Virus record (IMG/VR): IMGVR_UViG_3300032173_000024
Location: 1-29,793 of that record
DNA from: a virus
Strand: one strand, 5' to 3'
DNA: 29,793 nt
Shown here: positions 12,764 to 21,378 of the stretch, in pieces
Position numbering within the stretch: position 1 is the stretch's first letter
Layout: each line of letters opens with the position of its first letter
Notes under the pieces: model-generated
What the model saw: only the letters and a program-made list of their open reading frames with translations
What the model was told of the DNA's origin: nothing
The model's database searches: none
Position numbers and translations under genes: made by a program

Positions 12764-15076
12764 ATGTCTACTAGCGCGGGCGATCTCGACGTCACCCTCA
12801 GTGCCATCACCGCGGAGTTCGATGCCGCGATGAAGGGCGCGATGGACGCCATGGAGAAGTTCGGCGTCTCATCGACGGAGGTGAGCACCACGCTTGCCGG
12901 TCTAGGCGCGTCGGCAGAGAAGAGCGCCACCTCGCTCGAGACGCTGTTTCGTGGACTCGGCGACACGACGGCGCATGAGAAGTTCCGTGCCGAGGTAGAC
13001 GCCGAGGTCGCGTCAATGAAGGCCGCCGAAGACGCCGGCAAGGCCGCCGGGGACGCCATCCGCAATCAAGCGTCCGGGCTCACGTCGACATCGGAGGAAC
13101 ACAAGACACTCACCGAGCGCTTGAAGGATTATCGCTCGGAAGAGGTCAAGGCGGGGAGAGAGGCGCGCTTCTTCGCCAACGAACTATCGGAGCTCACGGG
13201 CATGAGCTCGGGCACGGCCGGGGCCCTAGCCAAGATTGGCGTCGCGATGACTGAGGGACCGTTCGGCGTCGGCGTCGAGCTGGCCAAGCTCGCGGTGGGA
13301 AAGCTCGCCGAGCACATCACCGAAGCCATCGCGGAGGCAGCGAAGCTCGACAAGCAGAAGTTCGACAACATCGCCAACGCTCTCACGAAGCTCAGGGATG
13401 GGGCTCAGAGCGCCAAGGACAAGTTCTCGGCGATGCTCGGCATGGATGTCGAGGGGATGGGACTGCAAAGAGCCTACGACTCGGCGAGGAGCTCGCTCGA
13501 TGCCTTCATGAGCGACCACGCCGAATTGGCCGAGATACCACGAGAGCAGCTTGAGGCGTTCTCGGAGAACGCCGTTGGCACCGTGTCGACCTGGGGCTAC
13601 ATCTCGTCGGCGCAGGCCGCGGCGTTCATCGAGATGACGGACAAGACCAATGAGGCGAGCAAGGCGCTCGACGACTATCGCAGCACGCAGGCTGCGATAG
13701 CCAAGCAAAAGGCGTGGGAAAACCAGATCAAGGAGACAGAGGAGTACAACACCAAGCTCAAAGAGACCCGTGCTCTGATCAAGGGCGCCCACGAAGAGAT
13801 CGCGAAGAAGGCAAAGACTGCTGACGCCTTCAACTTCTCCGGTGAGTCCGGCAAGACGCCGATGAACGTCATGAGCGACACGAGCATCGACGAGATGACC
13901 CACCGCTACGTCAGCGCGGACTCGGAAAAGGCGCAGTCGGAGGCGATGGACGAGTACGGACGCGTGAGCCTCGCGGCGTCAAAGGCATCACAGAAGGCAA
14001 GTGATGACATCGACAAGGCTGCCGCACAACTCGGCAATAGCGTCCTGTCGTCCATGGGAGACGCCGGCGACATGATCAACGCGGCCATGCAGGGCGCATC
14101 AGCCGGCCCGATTGGCGCCGCCGTCGCGGCTGTTTTGGCGCTGCTCATGAAGGCGCCCGCGTTTGGTGACATGGTGCAGATGATCAACGACATCGTTGGC
14201 GAGCTCGTCATGGCTCTGAACCCAGTGCTCGAAGCGCTCAAGCCGCTTCTCGGCATAGCCGCGGGCCTCGTCTCTTTGGTGATCGACCTGCTCGAGCCGG
14301 CGCTACAGGCGATCGCGGTTGTGATTCAGTACATCGCCAATGCCATCGGATCGGTGGTCAATACGGTCCTCGATATCGTGGCCGACGTTCTCGATTGGGT
14401 CCCTGGAGCCGGAAAGGCAGCGAAGAAGGTCCGCGCCAAGAAGATGAATGTCGATTGGGATGCCGATTGGAGCATGAACGATCGACAGAAGGTGCCCGAT
14501 ACCTCGGGTGCGGATAGGATCAAGAAAGAGCATGACGCCGTCTTCAAGAGCATCGAAGACGAGATGAAGCTCGTTGCTGCAGGCATGGCCGACCACAGCG
14601 AGGGCGAAAGCGTCATCAAGTCGGCCAAGCGAGCGGCGGTGCTCTCTGGCGATGCAGCATTTCAGGAGCAGATCAACTCGTTGACCAAGCAGCTCGAGGC
14701 GATGCTGCCGGCCGATGTCGTCAAGGCCCCAAAGGACCTCGCTGACAACCTCAATGAGGCTGGTGACGCCGTGGCCGATGTCGCCGAGAGCCTGTCCAAC
14801 GTCCCGAGCGGCTACAAGGTGGCGCTCGCGCGCTTCAACGCGACCGACTTCGGCCAGATGACTCCGGCGCTGGCTGGCGCGACGGCGGGCGGCGGCTCGA
14901 CGGTGATCGACCAAGCGCCACGCATCGAGGTGCACAACATGACGGTGCAGGCGCCCACGGCCGAGGTCGCCGCGGCCGTCGTCGAGACGCTCAAGCGCGA
15001 CAACGTCATCCGCACGGGCTCGAACCTCACCACGACCTCACCGTACGTTGGCGGCAGGAAGACGCAGGAGCGCTGA
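12764..15076 (+). CDS. Tail tape measure protein
   Basis: The product is 770 residues, by far the longest in the tail block and directly after the chaperones, as expected for the protein that sets tail length. It is alpha-helical and charged, with many Lys/Glu heptad-like stretches. Residues about 440-545 are strongly hydrophobic, with several membrane-like segments (IGAAVAAVLALLM, LLGIAAGLVSLVIDLL, AIAVVIQYIANAIG), as is usual for tape measures that enter the host envelope. At about 0.15 nm per residue the tail would be near 115 nm. An AAGGTGA sequence precedes the ATG, and the stop overlaps the next ATG by one base. Confidence 0.93.
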   Translation: MSTSAGDLDVTLSAITAEFDAAMKGAMDAMEKFGVSSTEVSTTLAGLGASAEKSATSLETLFRGLGDTTAHEKFRAEVDAEVASMKAAEDAGKAAGDAIRNQASGLTSTSEEHKTLTERLKDYRSEEVKAGREARFFANELSELTGMSSGTAGALAKIGVAMTEGPFGVGVELAKLAVGKLAEHITEAIAEAAKLDKQKFDNIANALTKLRDGAQSAKDKFSAMLGMDVEGMGLQRAYDSARSSLDAFMSDHAELAEIPREQLEAFSENAVGTVSTWGYISSAQAAAFIEMTDKTNEASKALDDYRSTQAAIAKQKAWENQIKETEEYNTKLKETRALIKGAHEEIAKKAKTADAFNFSGESGKTPMNVMSDTSIDEMTHRYVSADSEKAQSEAMDEYGRVSLAASKASQKASDDIDKAAAQLGNSVLSSMGDAGDMINAAMQGASAGPIGAAVAAVLALLMKAPAFGDMVQMINDIVGELVMALNPVLEALKPLLGIAAGLVSLVIDLLEPALQAIAVVIQYIANAIGSVVNTVLDIVADVLDWVPGAGKAAKKVRAKKMNVDWDADWSMNDRQKVPDTSGADRIKKEHDAVFKSIEDEMKLVAAGMADHSEGESVIKSAKRAAVLSGDAAFQEQINSLTKQLEAMLPADVVKAPKDLADNLNEAGDAVADVAESLSNVPSGYKVALARFNATDFGQMTPALAGATAGGGSTVIDQAPRIEVHNMTVQAPTAEVAAAVVETLKRDNVIRTGSNLTTTSPYVGGRKTQER

Positions 15077-16653
15077 TGGCCTTCCTTCAAATCGACGGCA
15101 TTACGATCCCAGTTGCAGACAGCCACGCGAAGCAGGTCTACGAAGAGATCGGCGGGCGCTCGCGCGCGTTCAGCGGTGCCGCGCTGTCGGGCGTGCGCGC
15201 GGTCAGGCGCGGATGGGATGTCGTGACGACGCCGATGCCCGAAACTGAGGCCGAGGCGCTAGCGTCCATACTGCAAGCGAGCGGCGTCCACTTCCCGTTA
15301 ACCGCGAACGCCAACAGCTCGTCAGGATACATCGCCCCGACACCAGCGAACGTCAACCACCTACCTGGATTCAGCCCGTACGATCTGTTGTCCAGCGGGT
15401 GGTACGCCAGGGTGAGCGACGTTCCTTTTGGTGAGTACCTGGGCAACAAGTCGCTGCGGCTCAACTATCCGACGACGAATCTGCTGAGTGCCGAGACGGC
15501 ATCGTTCAACACCACGATCGGTAGCGCCTACTCGACATGGGGCGCTGTCCTTTCTCGTGACGGGAACGTGTCGCTCGATACCGGCTCAGGCGCGCTCAAA
15601 ATCGCGTACAAGAGTTCGGGCAACGCGTTCATCGACACCGTGATCTTGCCGAGCACCATCACCACGGCAGGATCCTACGTCGGTAGCGTATATCTCAGGG
15701 CCGAGTCCGGCACGCCAACGATCACCGTGCGCATCAGTGACGGTACGCATCTGTCGGCAGACGTTGTGGTCACGCTGTCGTCGACACGCTGGACCTACAT
15801 TTGCCCGCCGCTCGTTACCACCACTGCCGGACTGACCGCTGGCATCTATATTCGGGAACCATCAATAAACTCTGGCGTTACCATCTACGTCGACCGTGCG
15901 ATGATCCAGGCAGCAGCAGGGGCGCCGACGATCTGGACCGCTGGAGGTTCTTCGATCGCGACTACGGGCCGCCTGCAGCTCGTCGACTCGACGCACAATC
16001 CATTCGCTGGATGGTCGGGCGACTGGGCGGTCAATGTCTGGTTTCGCCCAGACAAGATGCCAACGAGCTATCGCCAGTTTCTACTCTATGGCGGCGCCAC
16101 GTTCTCGATCGGGATCTCGGCAGCGGGGACGGTCAACCTCGTCATCGGCATCATGGATCTTCCGGTCGCGGGAGTGTTCGCGGTTAATCAGGCATGGCAC
16201 ATGCTGACGCTGGCCCACTCACCGGTGCTTGCAGACGGCGGCGTGATCACCGACCTGTATGTAGACGGGGTTTTGATCGGGAGCACCTCTACGTCTTCGG
16301 TGATCTCCTTCCCTTTGAGCGGCCTCACGACGCTTGACGTGGGATCGACTGGCGGGGCCACAGTCGGCGGCTACACGCCAGACGTGACCACGTTCACCGG
16401 GCCGATTGGGCCGGTGACCTTCCTGCGATGCCGACCCCACGCGTCGACAGTGGCCAAGATGTATTCGTCAGGTGCCGGTGCTATGCTCGGGCTGTGGCCG
16501 AAGCACAGGGTCACGGGCGACATCATCAGCGGAAGGGCGGCGGTCGATGCGTTCGTTCAGGTCAAGGGCTCTGATCCTTCCAGCTTTGTTGACAACTCTG
16601 GCGTGTGGCAGTCGTCCGGCCGAGTCCTCAACTTCTCCATCACCGAGATCTGA
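15076..16653 (+). CDS. Distal tail (Dit-like) protein with carbohydrate-binding insertions
   Basis: The product is 525 residues. Residues 1-95 and the last ~25 (SSGRVLNFSITEI) look like the two halves of a Dit-type hub protein that joins tube to tip. Between them are a jelly-roll segment like a carbohydrate-binding module (about 134-290: NLLSAETASFN; YVGSVYLRAESGTPTITVRI; VDRAMIQAAAGAPTIWTAGG) and a concanavalin/LamG-like segment (about 305-455: WAVNVWFRPDKM; WHMLTLAHSP; LYVDGVLIGS). Such insertions make an 'evolved' Dit that binds surface sugar. The position after the tape measure supports the role. Domain borders are estimates. Confidence 0.72.
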   Translation: MAFLQIDGITIPVADSHAKQVYEEIGGRSRAFSGAALSGVRAVRRGWDVVTTPMPETEAEALASILQASGVHFPLTANANSSSGYIAPTPANVNHLPGFSPYDLLSSGWYARVSDVPFGEYLGNKSLRLNYPTTNLLSAETASFNTTIGSAYSTWGAVLSRDGNVSLDTGSGALKIAYKSSGNAFIDTVILPSTITTAGSYVGSVYLRAESGTPTITVRISDGTHLSADVVVTLSSTRWTYICPPLVTTTAGLTAGIYIREPSINSGVTIYVDRAMIQAAAGAPTIWTAGGSSIATTGRLQLVDSTHNPFAGWSGDWAVNVWFRPDKMPTSYRQFLLYGGATFSIGISAAGTVNLVIGIMDLPVAGVFAVNQAWHMLTLAHSPVLADGGVITDLYVDGVLIGSTSTSSVISFPLSGLTTLDVGSTGGATVGGYTPDVTTFTGPIGPVTFLRCRPHASTVAKMYSSGAGAMLGLWPKHRVTGDIISGRAAVDAFVQVKGSDPSSFVDNSGVWQSSGRVLNFSITEI

Positions 16654-16654
16654 C

Positions 16655-18370
16655 GTGCGGACACTCACGGCGCAAGAGTCCGCACTGCTCGCGCTCGGCG
16701 CGTGGTCGACGCATGTCAGGGTCGAGATCGACCGCGATGGCGCCGGCACCTACCAGGACCTGACCAACCTCGTCGGCTTCGACTGGCTCGTGTCCGCCGA
16801 GCTCCGCGAGAACGTCGACGACCCGGTCGCGTCCTCGACGGTGACGCTCGAGCGCGAGATGCAGCCGCTTGGCGGCGTCTGGTCGCTCTCTCCGTTCGTG
16901 CGCGCCTCGCCGCTCAACATTGTTGGCGGCGTCTACACGCCGATGATCGACATCGGCCGGCGCCTCAAGATCTCGACGGCGATGATGCCTCTGATGATGA
17001 GCCCGAGCGCTGCCGACTGGCGCCTCGTCTTCGACGGCTACATCGACTCGCTCGACATGGGCGGCGAGTCGCTGAAACTCGAGTGCAGAGATCTCGGTGC
17101 CAGGCTGCAGGACGCCTTCATTGAGACGGATGACGTCTACGGATCCGACGCAGGCACGAGCGTCGAGGGTCAGATGCAGGCGATCATCGACGCGACCATC
17201 GGCACCAGCGTGGTCACGCTTTACACCCCGTCAAGCCCCGGGTGGAACGTCCACAAGTGGATGCAGGAACGGACGTTCGTCGGCGATGCCGTGCGAAAAC
17301 TCGCGCAGCAAATCGGGTGGGACGCCCGCTACAAGTGGGACTCCGGCGCCGGCGCCTTTCATTACACGTTCTGGACGCCAGACCGCGCGAAGACGACCCC
17401 CGACCTCACGCTCGGGAGCTCTCAGTACGTGGCGTTGCCACGTGTCGGGCTCGCGATCTCCGGGATCCGAAACGCCATCACGGTGCAGTACACCGCCCGT
17501 TCTCCGGTGGGAGAAGGAAGGGCGACCACAACCGATTCCACGAGCATCACACGATATCGCCGCCGGCCGATGATTGTCGGCGAGGCCTCGACGAGCAACA
17601 TCGACTCGTCGACCGAGGCAACCGCCTTCTCGAACGCGATGCTGTCTGACCTGAAGGACCCGGTCATCGAGCAGACTGCCGAGACGCCCTACATCTACAA
17701 CGTTGAGATCGGCGACCTCGTGCGCTTCTCGGCCAACGGCACGCACTTCGACGTCGACACCGACCTTGCGATCACCACCATCAACCACTCGTTGACCAAG
17801 GACAGCGCGAAGACAACGCTCGGGCTGCGCGGCAAGCCGAGCGGAGGATGGGATCGGTGGCTAGCTCTCGACATTCGCACCGGCATCTCCACTCGTAAAT
17901 TCGCCAGCGCCAAGGGAAGCAACACGTTGATCGACGCCCCAGCGGTGGTCACCAGCGGGACCTGGGTGCTCGGATTCGACACGGCCATCATCGACGAGGC
18001 TGGCCTGGTCGACGCCACGAACAAGGCGATCAAGATCGTCGAGACTGGCGTGTACGACGTGACGTGCCACTACCGGTGGCGCGCCGGTCAGGCCTCAGGC
18101 AAGACCGCTTCGTACGTGCACTATGTCTATGCGAATGGCCAGAACCTCGAGCTGGGACGAGTGGAGTATCCGAACATGGGTGCGAACCAGTACCCATGCG
18201 ATGGTGGCGCTCAGAACTTCTTCGACTTCACCTGGCGCGGAATCTTGTTCGGAGGCGATTCGATCCAGGCGAAGATCGGCGTGACGTGGTCACCAGCAGC
18301 GCTGAACGCATGGACGTTCGCCTTTGACGGCACGGTGAACTCGTTCCTGTCGATCAATCGCGTCAGGTAA
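16655..18370 (+). CDS. Tail hub/tip protein with C1q-like C-terminal domain
   Basis: The product is 571 residues. GTG 16655 is chosen because it follows the previous stop by one base; the longer open frame upstream is a shadow of the Dit-like gene. Residues up to ~400 carry hub-like features (RLKISTAMMPLM; WRLVFDGYIDSLDMGGESL; CRDLGARLQDAFIE; WNVHKWMQERTFVGDAVRKLAQQIGW), resembling the tail-hub (gp27/Tal N-terminal) group. Residues about 404-571 form a separate beta domain (GVYDVTCHYRWRAG; SYVHYVYANGQNLELGRV; ending NSFLSINRVR) of C1q/TNF jelly-roll type, often a trimeric receptor-binding tip. It is the last gene before a 138-base leader. Confidence 0.75.
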   Translation: MRTLTAQESALLALGAWSTHVRVEIDRDGAGTYQDLTNLVGFDWLVSAELRENVDDPVASSTVTLEREMQPLGGVWSLSPFVRASPLNIVGGVYTPMIDIGRRLKISTAMMPLMMSPSAADWRLVFDGYIDSLDMGGESLKLECRDLGARLQDAFIETDDVYGSDAGTSVEGQMQAIIDATIGTSVVTLYTPSSPGWNVHKWMQERTFVGDAVRKLAQQIGWDARYKWDSGAGAFHYTFWTPDRAKTTPDLTLGSSQYVALPRVGLAISGIRNAITVQYTARSPVGEGRATTTDSTSITRYRRRPMIVGEASTSNIDSSTEATAFSNAMLSDLKDPVIEQTAETPYIYNVEIGDLVRFSANGTHFDVDTDLAITTINHSLTKDSAKTTLGLRGKPSGGWDRWLALDIRTGISTRKFASAKGSNTLIDAPAVVTSGTWVLGFDTAIIDEAGLVDATNKAIKIVETGVYDVTCHYRWRAGQASGKTASYVHYVYANGQNLELGRVEYPNMGANQYPCDGGAQNFFDFTWRGILFGGDSIQAKIGVTWSPAALNAWTFAFDGTVNSFLSINRVR

Positions 18371-18382
18371 CCGGTACAAATT
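18371..18382 (+). repeat. CCGGTACAAATT motif, copy 4
   Basis: Twelve bases are identical to copies 2 and 3. It starts at the base immediately after the stop codon of the tail hub gene and 138 bases before the next GTG. A block CCCGCCATCC shortly downstream partly matches CCGCCATCC after copy 1, so the likeness between these leaders extends beyond the motif. Confidence 0.65.
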
Positions 18383-18418
18383 CAGAGCCCGCCATCCCCG
18401 CATCGCACGGCCTGATTG

Positions 18419-18437
18419 CGGCCCCTCCCGGGGGCCG
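18419..18437 (+). other. GC-rich hairpin in leader of the exported-protein cassette
   Basis: CGGCCCC (18419-18425) and GGGGCCG (18431-18437) form a 7-bp stem around five bases. Only a short TTT follows, so a terminator is weakly supported. Downstream CTGACC (18452-18457) could be a -35 box, but the sequence 18 bases later is a poor -10. The 138-base gap (18371-18508) ends with a strong AGGAGGT ribosome site. Confidence 0.4.
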
Positions 18438-18508
18438 AGCGCACTTTGCTACTGACCTCCGGCGTACGCGCGTGCCTGATGGACCTGCTGACACCCAGGA
18501 GGTCCCCC

Positions 18509-19045
18509 GTGCGATTCGCCCGCCTGCTTAACGTCCTGCTCACCCTGCTGCTCTTCGTTCTCGCGTCCGCCGCGCAAGCCGCCGTCCCCGGCCCGGCTCC
18601 GATGTCGCAGTACATGCTACCGCTCGAGGCCGCGCGGCTGACCACCCAGCCCGTCAACGTGGCGTGCGCGGCCGACATCGGCAACACCGACACGCCGCTG
18701 TGCGCGAGCTTCGAGCTCGACACCCGAGGCTACAAGCAGGTCGTGCTCATCATCCGCTACGTGCGCACAAGCGCGAGCGCGGTGCAGCTCTACAAGGACG
18801 ACGCTTTGGTCACCGACGCTGGCGGGCTCGGTGGGCCGCCCTGGGGTATCCAGCAACTCGGCGATGCGTTGGCCCCGCCGACCGTGACGATGGGCGCCGA
18901 GGCGCGCGTGTGGGCGGTAAGCGCGAGCGACACGTGGCAGGTCAAGTTTGCAATCACGGCGCCGTACACTCGCTTTCGCTTCACCGCGACCGGCGCGGCC
19001 GCGGGCGACACGGTCACGGTCTACGCCATCCTCATCGGGGGCTAG
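18509..19045 (+). CDS. Predicted secreted beta-rich protein
   Basis: The product is 178 residues. GTG 18509 is chosen because a near-perfect AGGAGGT lies five bases upstream; an in-frame ATG at 18479 lacks one. The N-terminus is a good Sec signal: two arginines, a leucine-rich core (LLNVLLTLLLFVLASA), then AQA before AVPG as a likely cleavage site. The mature part holds exactly two cysteines (VACAAD, PLCASF), suitable for one disulfide, and a beta-sandwich-like pattern (YKQVVLIIRYVRTSASAVQLY; YTRFRFTATG) like phage structural proteins. It is the first of three genes with export signals. Family not recognised; virion, surface or conversion roles are possible. Confidence 0.75.
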   Translation: MRFARLLNVLLTLLLFVLASAAQAAVPGPAPMSQYMLPLEAARLTTQPVNVACAADIGNTDTPLCASFELDTRGYKQVVLIIRYVRTSASAVQLYKDDALVTDAGGLGGPPWGIQQLGDALAPPTVTMGAEARVWAVSASDTWQVKFAITAPYTRFRFTATGAAAGDTVTVYAILIGG

Positions 19046-19048
19046 CGC

Positions 19049-20308
19049 GTGACGACCGTGCTCTTGCTCGCCGCGCTGCTCACCCAGCCCGCGGCCGTTG
19101 ACGACGAGGGGCTCTATCGCGGGCTACCTCGCCTGGCCGCGCCGCTCGTCTCGAGCGTGACGGGCTCACGAGCCGAAGCCGCGACGTTCACCAACACCGG
19201 CCCTGTGTTCTACTGGTCGGGCGGGCTGCTCGTCTCGAGCGCCGACGACGCCCCGATCTTCGCCGCTCAAATCCCGGTCGGGCTCGCCGGCGGCGGCACG
19301 ACGACGGCGGGGCTGCTCGTGCATCAGGCCGTCAAGAACAACGTGCTCTACTCGAGCGGCAGCGTGACGGGGTGGTCGCAGGACGTGGCCGGAGCCTACG
19401 TCTGCGGTAACACGAGCAAGAGCCCCTTCGCCGACGCGCGTTCCATCTGCAAGCTCACCGACGCGAGCGCGGTCTATGTTGCTGACCTCTATCAAAACGT
19501 CGTGTTTGCCAGCGCTGGCATCGCCAATGGCGAGACGATGTCCTTGTGTGTGTGGGCCGCGGCCGACGACTCCGCGCAGTACATGAGCGCCAGCTTCCTC
19601 GAGAACACGGGCTGCACGTCGAACGATGTTCAGGCGAGCAAGGCGGTCGTGCAGACCGGCTCTCTTCTGCGCTGGACGCACACGCGATCGGCTGGAGCGT
19701 GCACGGGCGTCTACGTGATCATGTACCCGACGCAGGGCGTGGGAGGCGCTGGCGAGCAGGGGCACAACTACATCGGCTTCATGCAGGTGGTCAAAGGCTC
19801 CCTCTGCCCGCCCATCTACTGTCACACGGCAGCGGCAGCGGTGACGTGCGGAGCGGACACCGACAGCTACGCGCTCGCGACGCCCGTGGTAGACGGCTCC
19901 GGCAACCTCACCGGCTCGTGGCGCGTCACCGTCGACTGGACGCCGCTCGTGACCGGCGCGCCCGGCGTCGGCAACATCCTCTTTCTGAGCAACGCCGGCG
20001 CGACGCAGTGGGTGGGCGTCTACACCAACGGCTCGGCCGTGCTGCTCGGCTCGCAGCCAGGTGGTGTGCCGCTCATCACCAGCGGCGCGCAGTCGTACAC
20101 GGCCGGCGTGCCTGTGCGCTTCGACGTGCGCGGCTCCTACGACCGCGACCAGTACGAGCTACGCATCAACGGCGTGAGCGCCGGGACCGCAACGACGGCG
20201 CTGACCTCGCCAACCGGGCTCGTGCGCGTCTACCTAGGCACCGACACGGCAGCGGCCTCACAGATGCCGGGCGGCGCGTCTCTGAGTAACTTCCGGGTGA
20301 TTCGATGA
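19049..20308 (+). CDS. Exported CBM/lectin-like protein, cysteine-rich
   Basis: The product is 419 residues. GTG 19049 lies four bases after the preceding stop, so initiation is probably coupled. The N-terminus TTVLLLAALLTQPAAV is a short, weak signal peptide without basic residues. A jelly-roll region (about 100-260) ends in YIGFMQVVKGSLCPP and AAAAVTCGADTD, close to the 'Q-E-G ... VTRAAD' hinge common in phage sugar-binding proteins. A LamG-like region follows (about 285-419: WVGVYTNGSAVLLGS; QYELRINGVSAG; SNFRVIR). There are eight cysteines. The two-domain layout parallels that of the Dit-like protein at 15076-16653. It may be an adhesin on the tail or the cell surface. Confidence 0.72.
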   Translation: MTTVLLLAALLTQPAAVDDEGLYRGLPRLAAPLVSSVTGSRAEAATFTNTGPVFYWSGGLLVSSADDAPIFAAQIPVGLAGGGTTTAGLLVHQAVKNNVLYSSGSVTGWSQDVAGAYVCGNTSKSPFADARSICKLTDASAVYVADLYQNVVFASAGIANGETMSLCVWAAADDSAQYMSASFLENTGCTSNDVQASKAVVQTGSLLRWTHTRSAGACTGVYVIMYPTQGVGGAGEQGHNYIGFMQVVKGSLCPPIYCHTAAAAVTCGADTDSYALATPVVDGSGNLTGSWRVTVDWTPLVTGAPGVGNILFLSNAGATQWVGVYTNGSAVLLGSQPGGVPLITSGAQSYTAGVPVRFDVRGSYDRDQYELRINGVSAGTATTALTSPTGLVRVYLGTDTAAASQMPGGASLSNFRVIR

Positions 20309-20991
20309 GCCGTATTCGCACAGTACTCGTAGCCGCGGCTGCGCTCGTGGTCGGCAGCGCCGTCGCGCTCGGGATCGCTCTCACGCAGGGCGCGCAGACC
20401 GTCGCGCCGCCGATGAACTGCAACGAGTGGGCGACGGCCGTGGCCAAGTACGCCGACCCGCAGCATCGCGAGACCGTCTACCTCGCGGTGCCGATCGGGA
20501 CAGCAGTCCCCGCGGCCTACGGTGATCGCATCCTCGGCGACTGCGCGGCCGGCGTCTGCACGATCAAGCCTTCGGCGTGCGACGTGTCGGCCTACTGGAG
20601 CTACAAGACCGGCGCGGCTCTCGGTGGCAAGGTCATCGTGCGCGTGGTGGCGCCGCTCTACATCGCCGAGGGCGCGCGGCAGTGGGTGGGATCGGTCGTC
20701 GGCGGGCTGTGGCTCGGCAGCTTCGGCCAGGCGGTGACCACGTGCCTCGGCATCACGACGCGCGCCAACTGCATCACGATGTTCGCCGGCGTCGTCGACT
20801 GCTGGCTACAGGGCAACGGTACGCTCTGCCGCTACGGCCTGCTGTACGGCCCCGGCGAGGGCGGCAAGAACGCTTGCACGCCTGACGCTGGCGCACTGCC
20901 CATGCCCTGCGAGGTGTCGCGCGGCGCCGGCAGCGAGCTCGTCGATGTCGCTCGAGCGTTCACCCCTGAAGATCTGGCCGCAGCTCAGTAG
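20305..20991 (+). CDS. Exported or membrane-anchored ten-cysteine protein
   Basis: The product is 228 residues, starting in an ATGA overlap with the previous gene. MSRIRTVLV and the following alanine/valine-rich stretch (to about residue 28) form a signal peptide or anchor with two arginines in front. The rest carries ten cysteines (NCNEW; GDCAAGVC; SACDVS; TTCLGI; ANCITM; DCWLQ; TLCRYG; NACTPD; MPCEVS), an even number suited to disulfides outside the cytoplasm, and a second hydrophobic stretch (WVGSVVGGLWLGSFG). I do not recognise the family. It lies between the secreted lectin-like protein and the lysis genes. Confidence 0.72.
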   Translation: MSRIRTVLVAAAALVVGSAVALGIALTQGAQTVAPPMNCNEWATAVAKYADPQHRETVYLAVPIGTAVPAAYGDRILGDCAAGVCTIKPSACDVSAYWSYKTGAALGGKVIVRVVAPLYIAEGARQWVGSVVGGLWLGSFGQAVTTCLGITTRANCITMFAGVVDCWLQGNGTLCRYGLLYGPGEGGKNACTPDAGALPMPCEVSRGAGSELVDVARAFTPEDLAAAQ

Positions 20992-21000
20992 GAGACGACG

Positions 21001-21378
21001 ATGGCCCACGCCGAAGCACTCCCCGCATCCCACGCCCCGCGCGACTCTAGCACGCCTTGGACATGGAGCAAGCGTCTGTTGTGGTGGATCAAGATCCTGG
21101 CGATGCTTGGCACAAGCCTGGTCGCAATGGCCGGCGCCGCGAACCTGATCGGGATCAGATGGGACGTGTTCACGCGCGAGGAAGCCAGGCAGACCTTTGA
21201 CGCCATCCACGCCGAGATCCGTGCTGGTGACGACGCGACCAAGGCCGAGGTGCGGGCCGGCGATGCGGCGACGCGGGCCGAGGTGCGAGAGGCGATCAAG
21301 GAGTCCTTCGATCGCAACGACCGCAAGCTCGACCGCATCTACGACGTGCTGCTCAAATCCGGGGGGCGCAAGCCGTGA
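21001..21378 (+). CDS. Membrane protein with coiled coil, holin candidate
   Basis: The product is 125 residues with a GGAGACGACG sequence before the ATG. Residues about 27-50 form one transmembrane segment (LLWWIKILAMLGTSLVAMAG). Residues about 58-115 are a charged coiled coil with an imperfect 10-residue repeat (AEIRAGDDATK, AEVRAGDAATR, AEVREAI). One anchor plus a coiled coil recalls haemolysin XhlA-like lysis proteins, although there the anchor is at the other end. It directly precedes the endolysin, and its stop overlaps the GTG of a second small membrane gene. Confidence 0.72.
   Translation: MAHAEALPASHAPRDSSTPWTWSKRLLWWIKILAMLGTSLVAMAGAANLIGIRWDVFTREEARQTFDAIHAEIRAGDDATKAEVRAGDAATRAEVREAIKESFDRNDRKLDRIYDVLLKSGGRKP

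Noticed and set aside
12415-12774. Third open frame across the chaperone region
   Set aside because: Its product lacks family features and is Arg/Pro-rich; the other two frames explain the region through the frameshift.
18419-18437. Rho-independent terminator after the tail hub gene
   Set aside because: The stem is good but followed only by TTT after seven other bases; listed as a hairpin instead.
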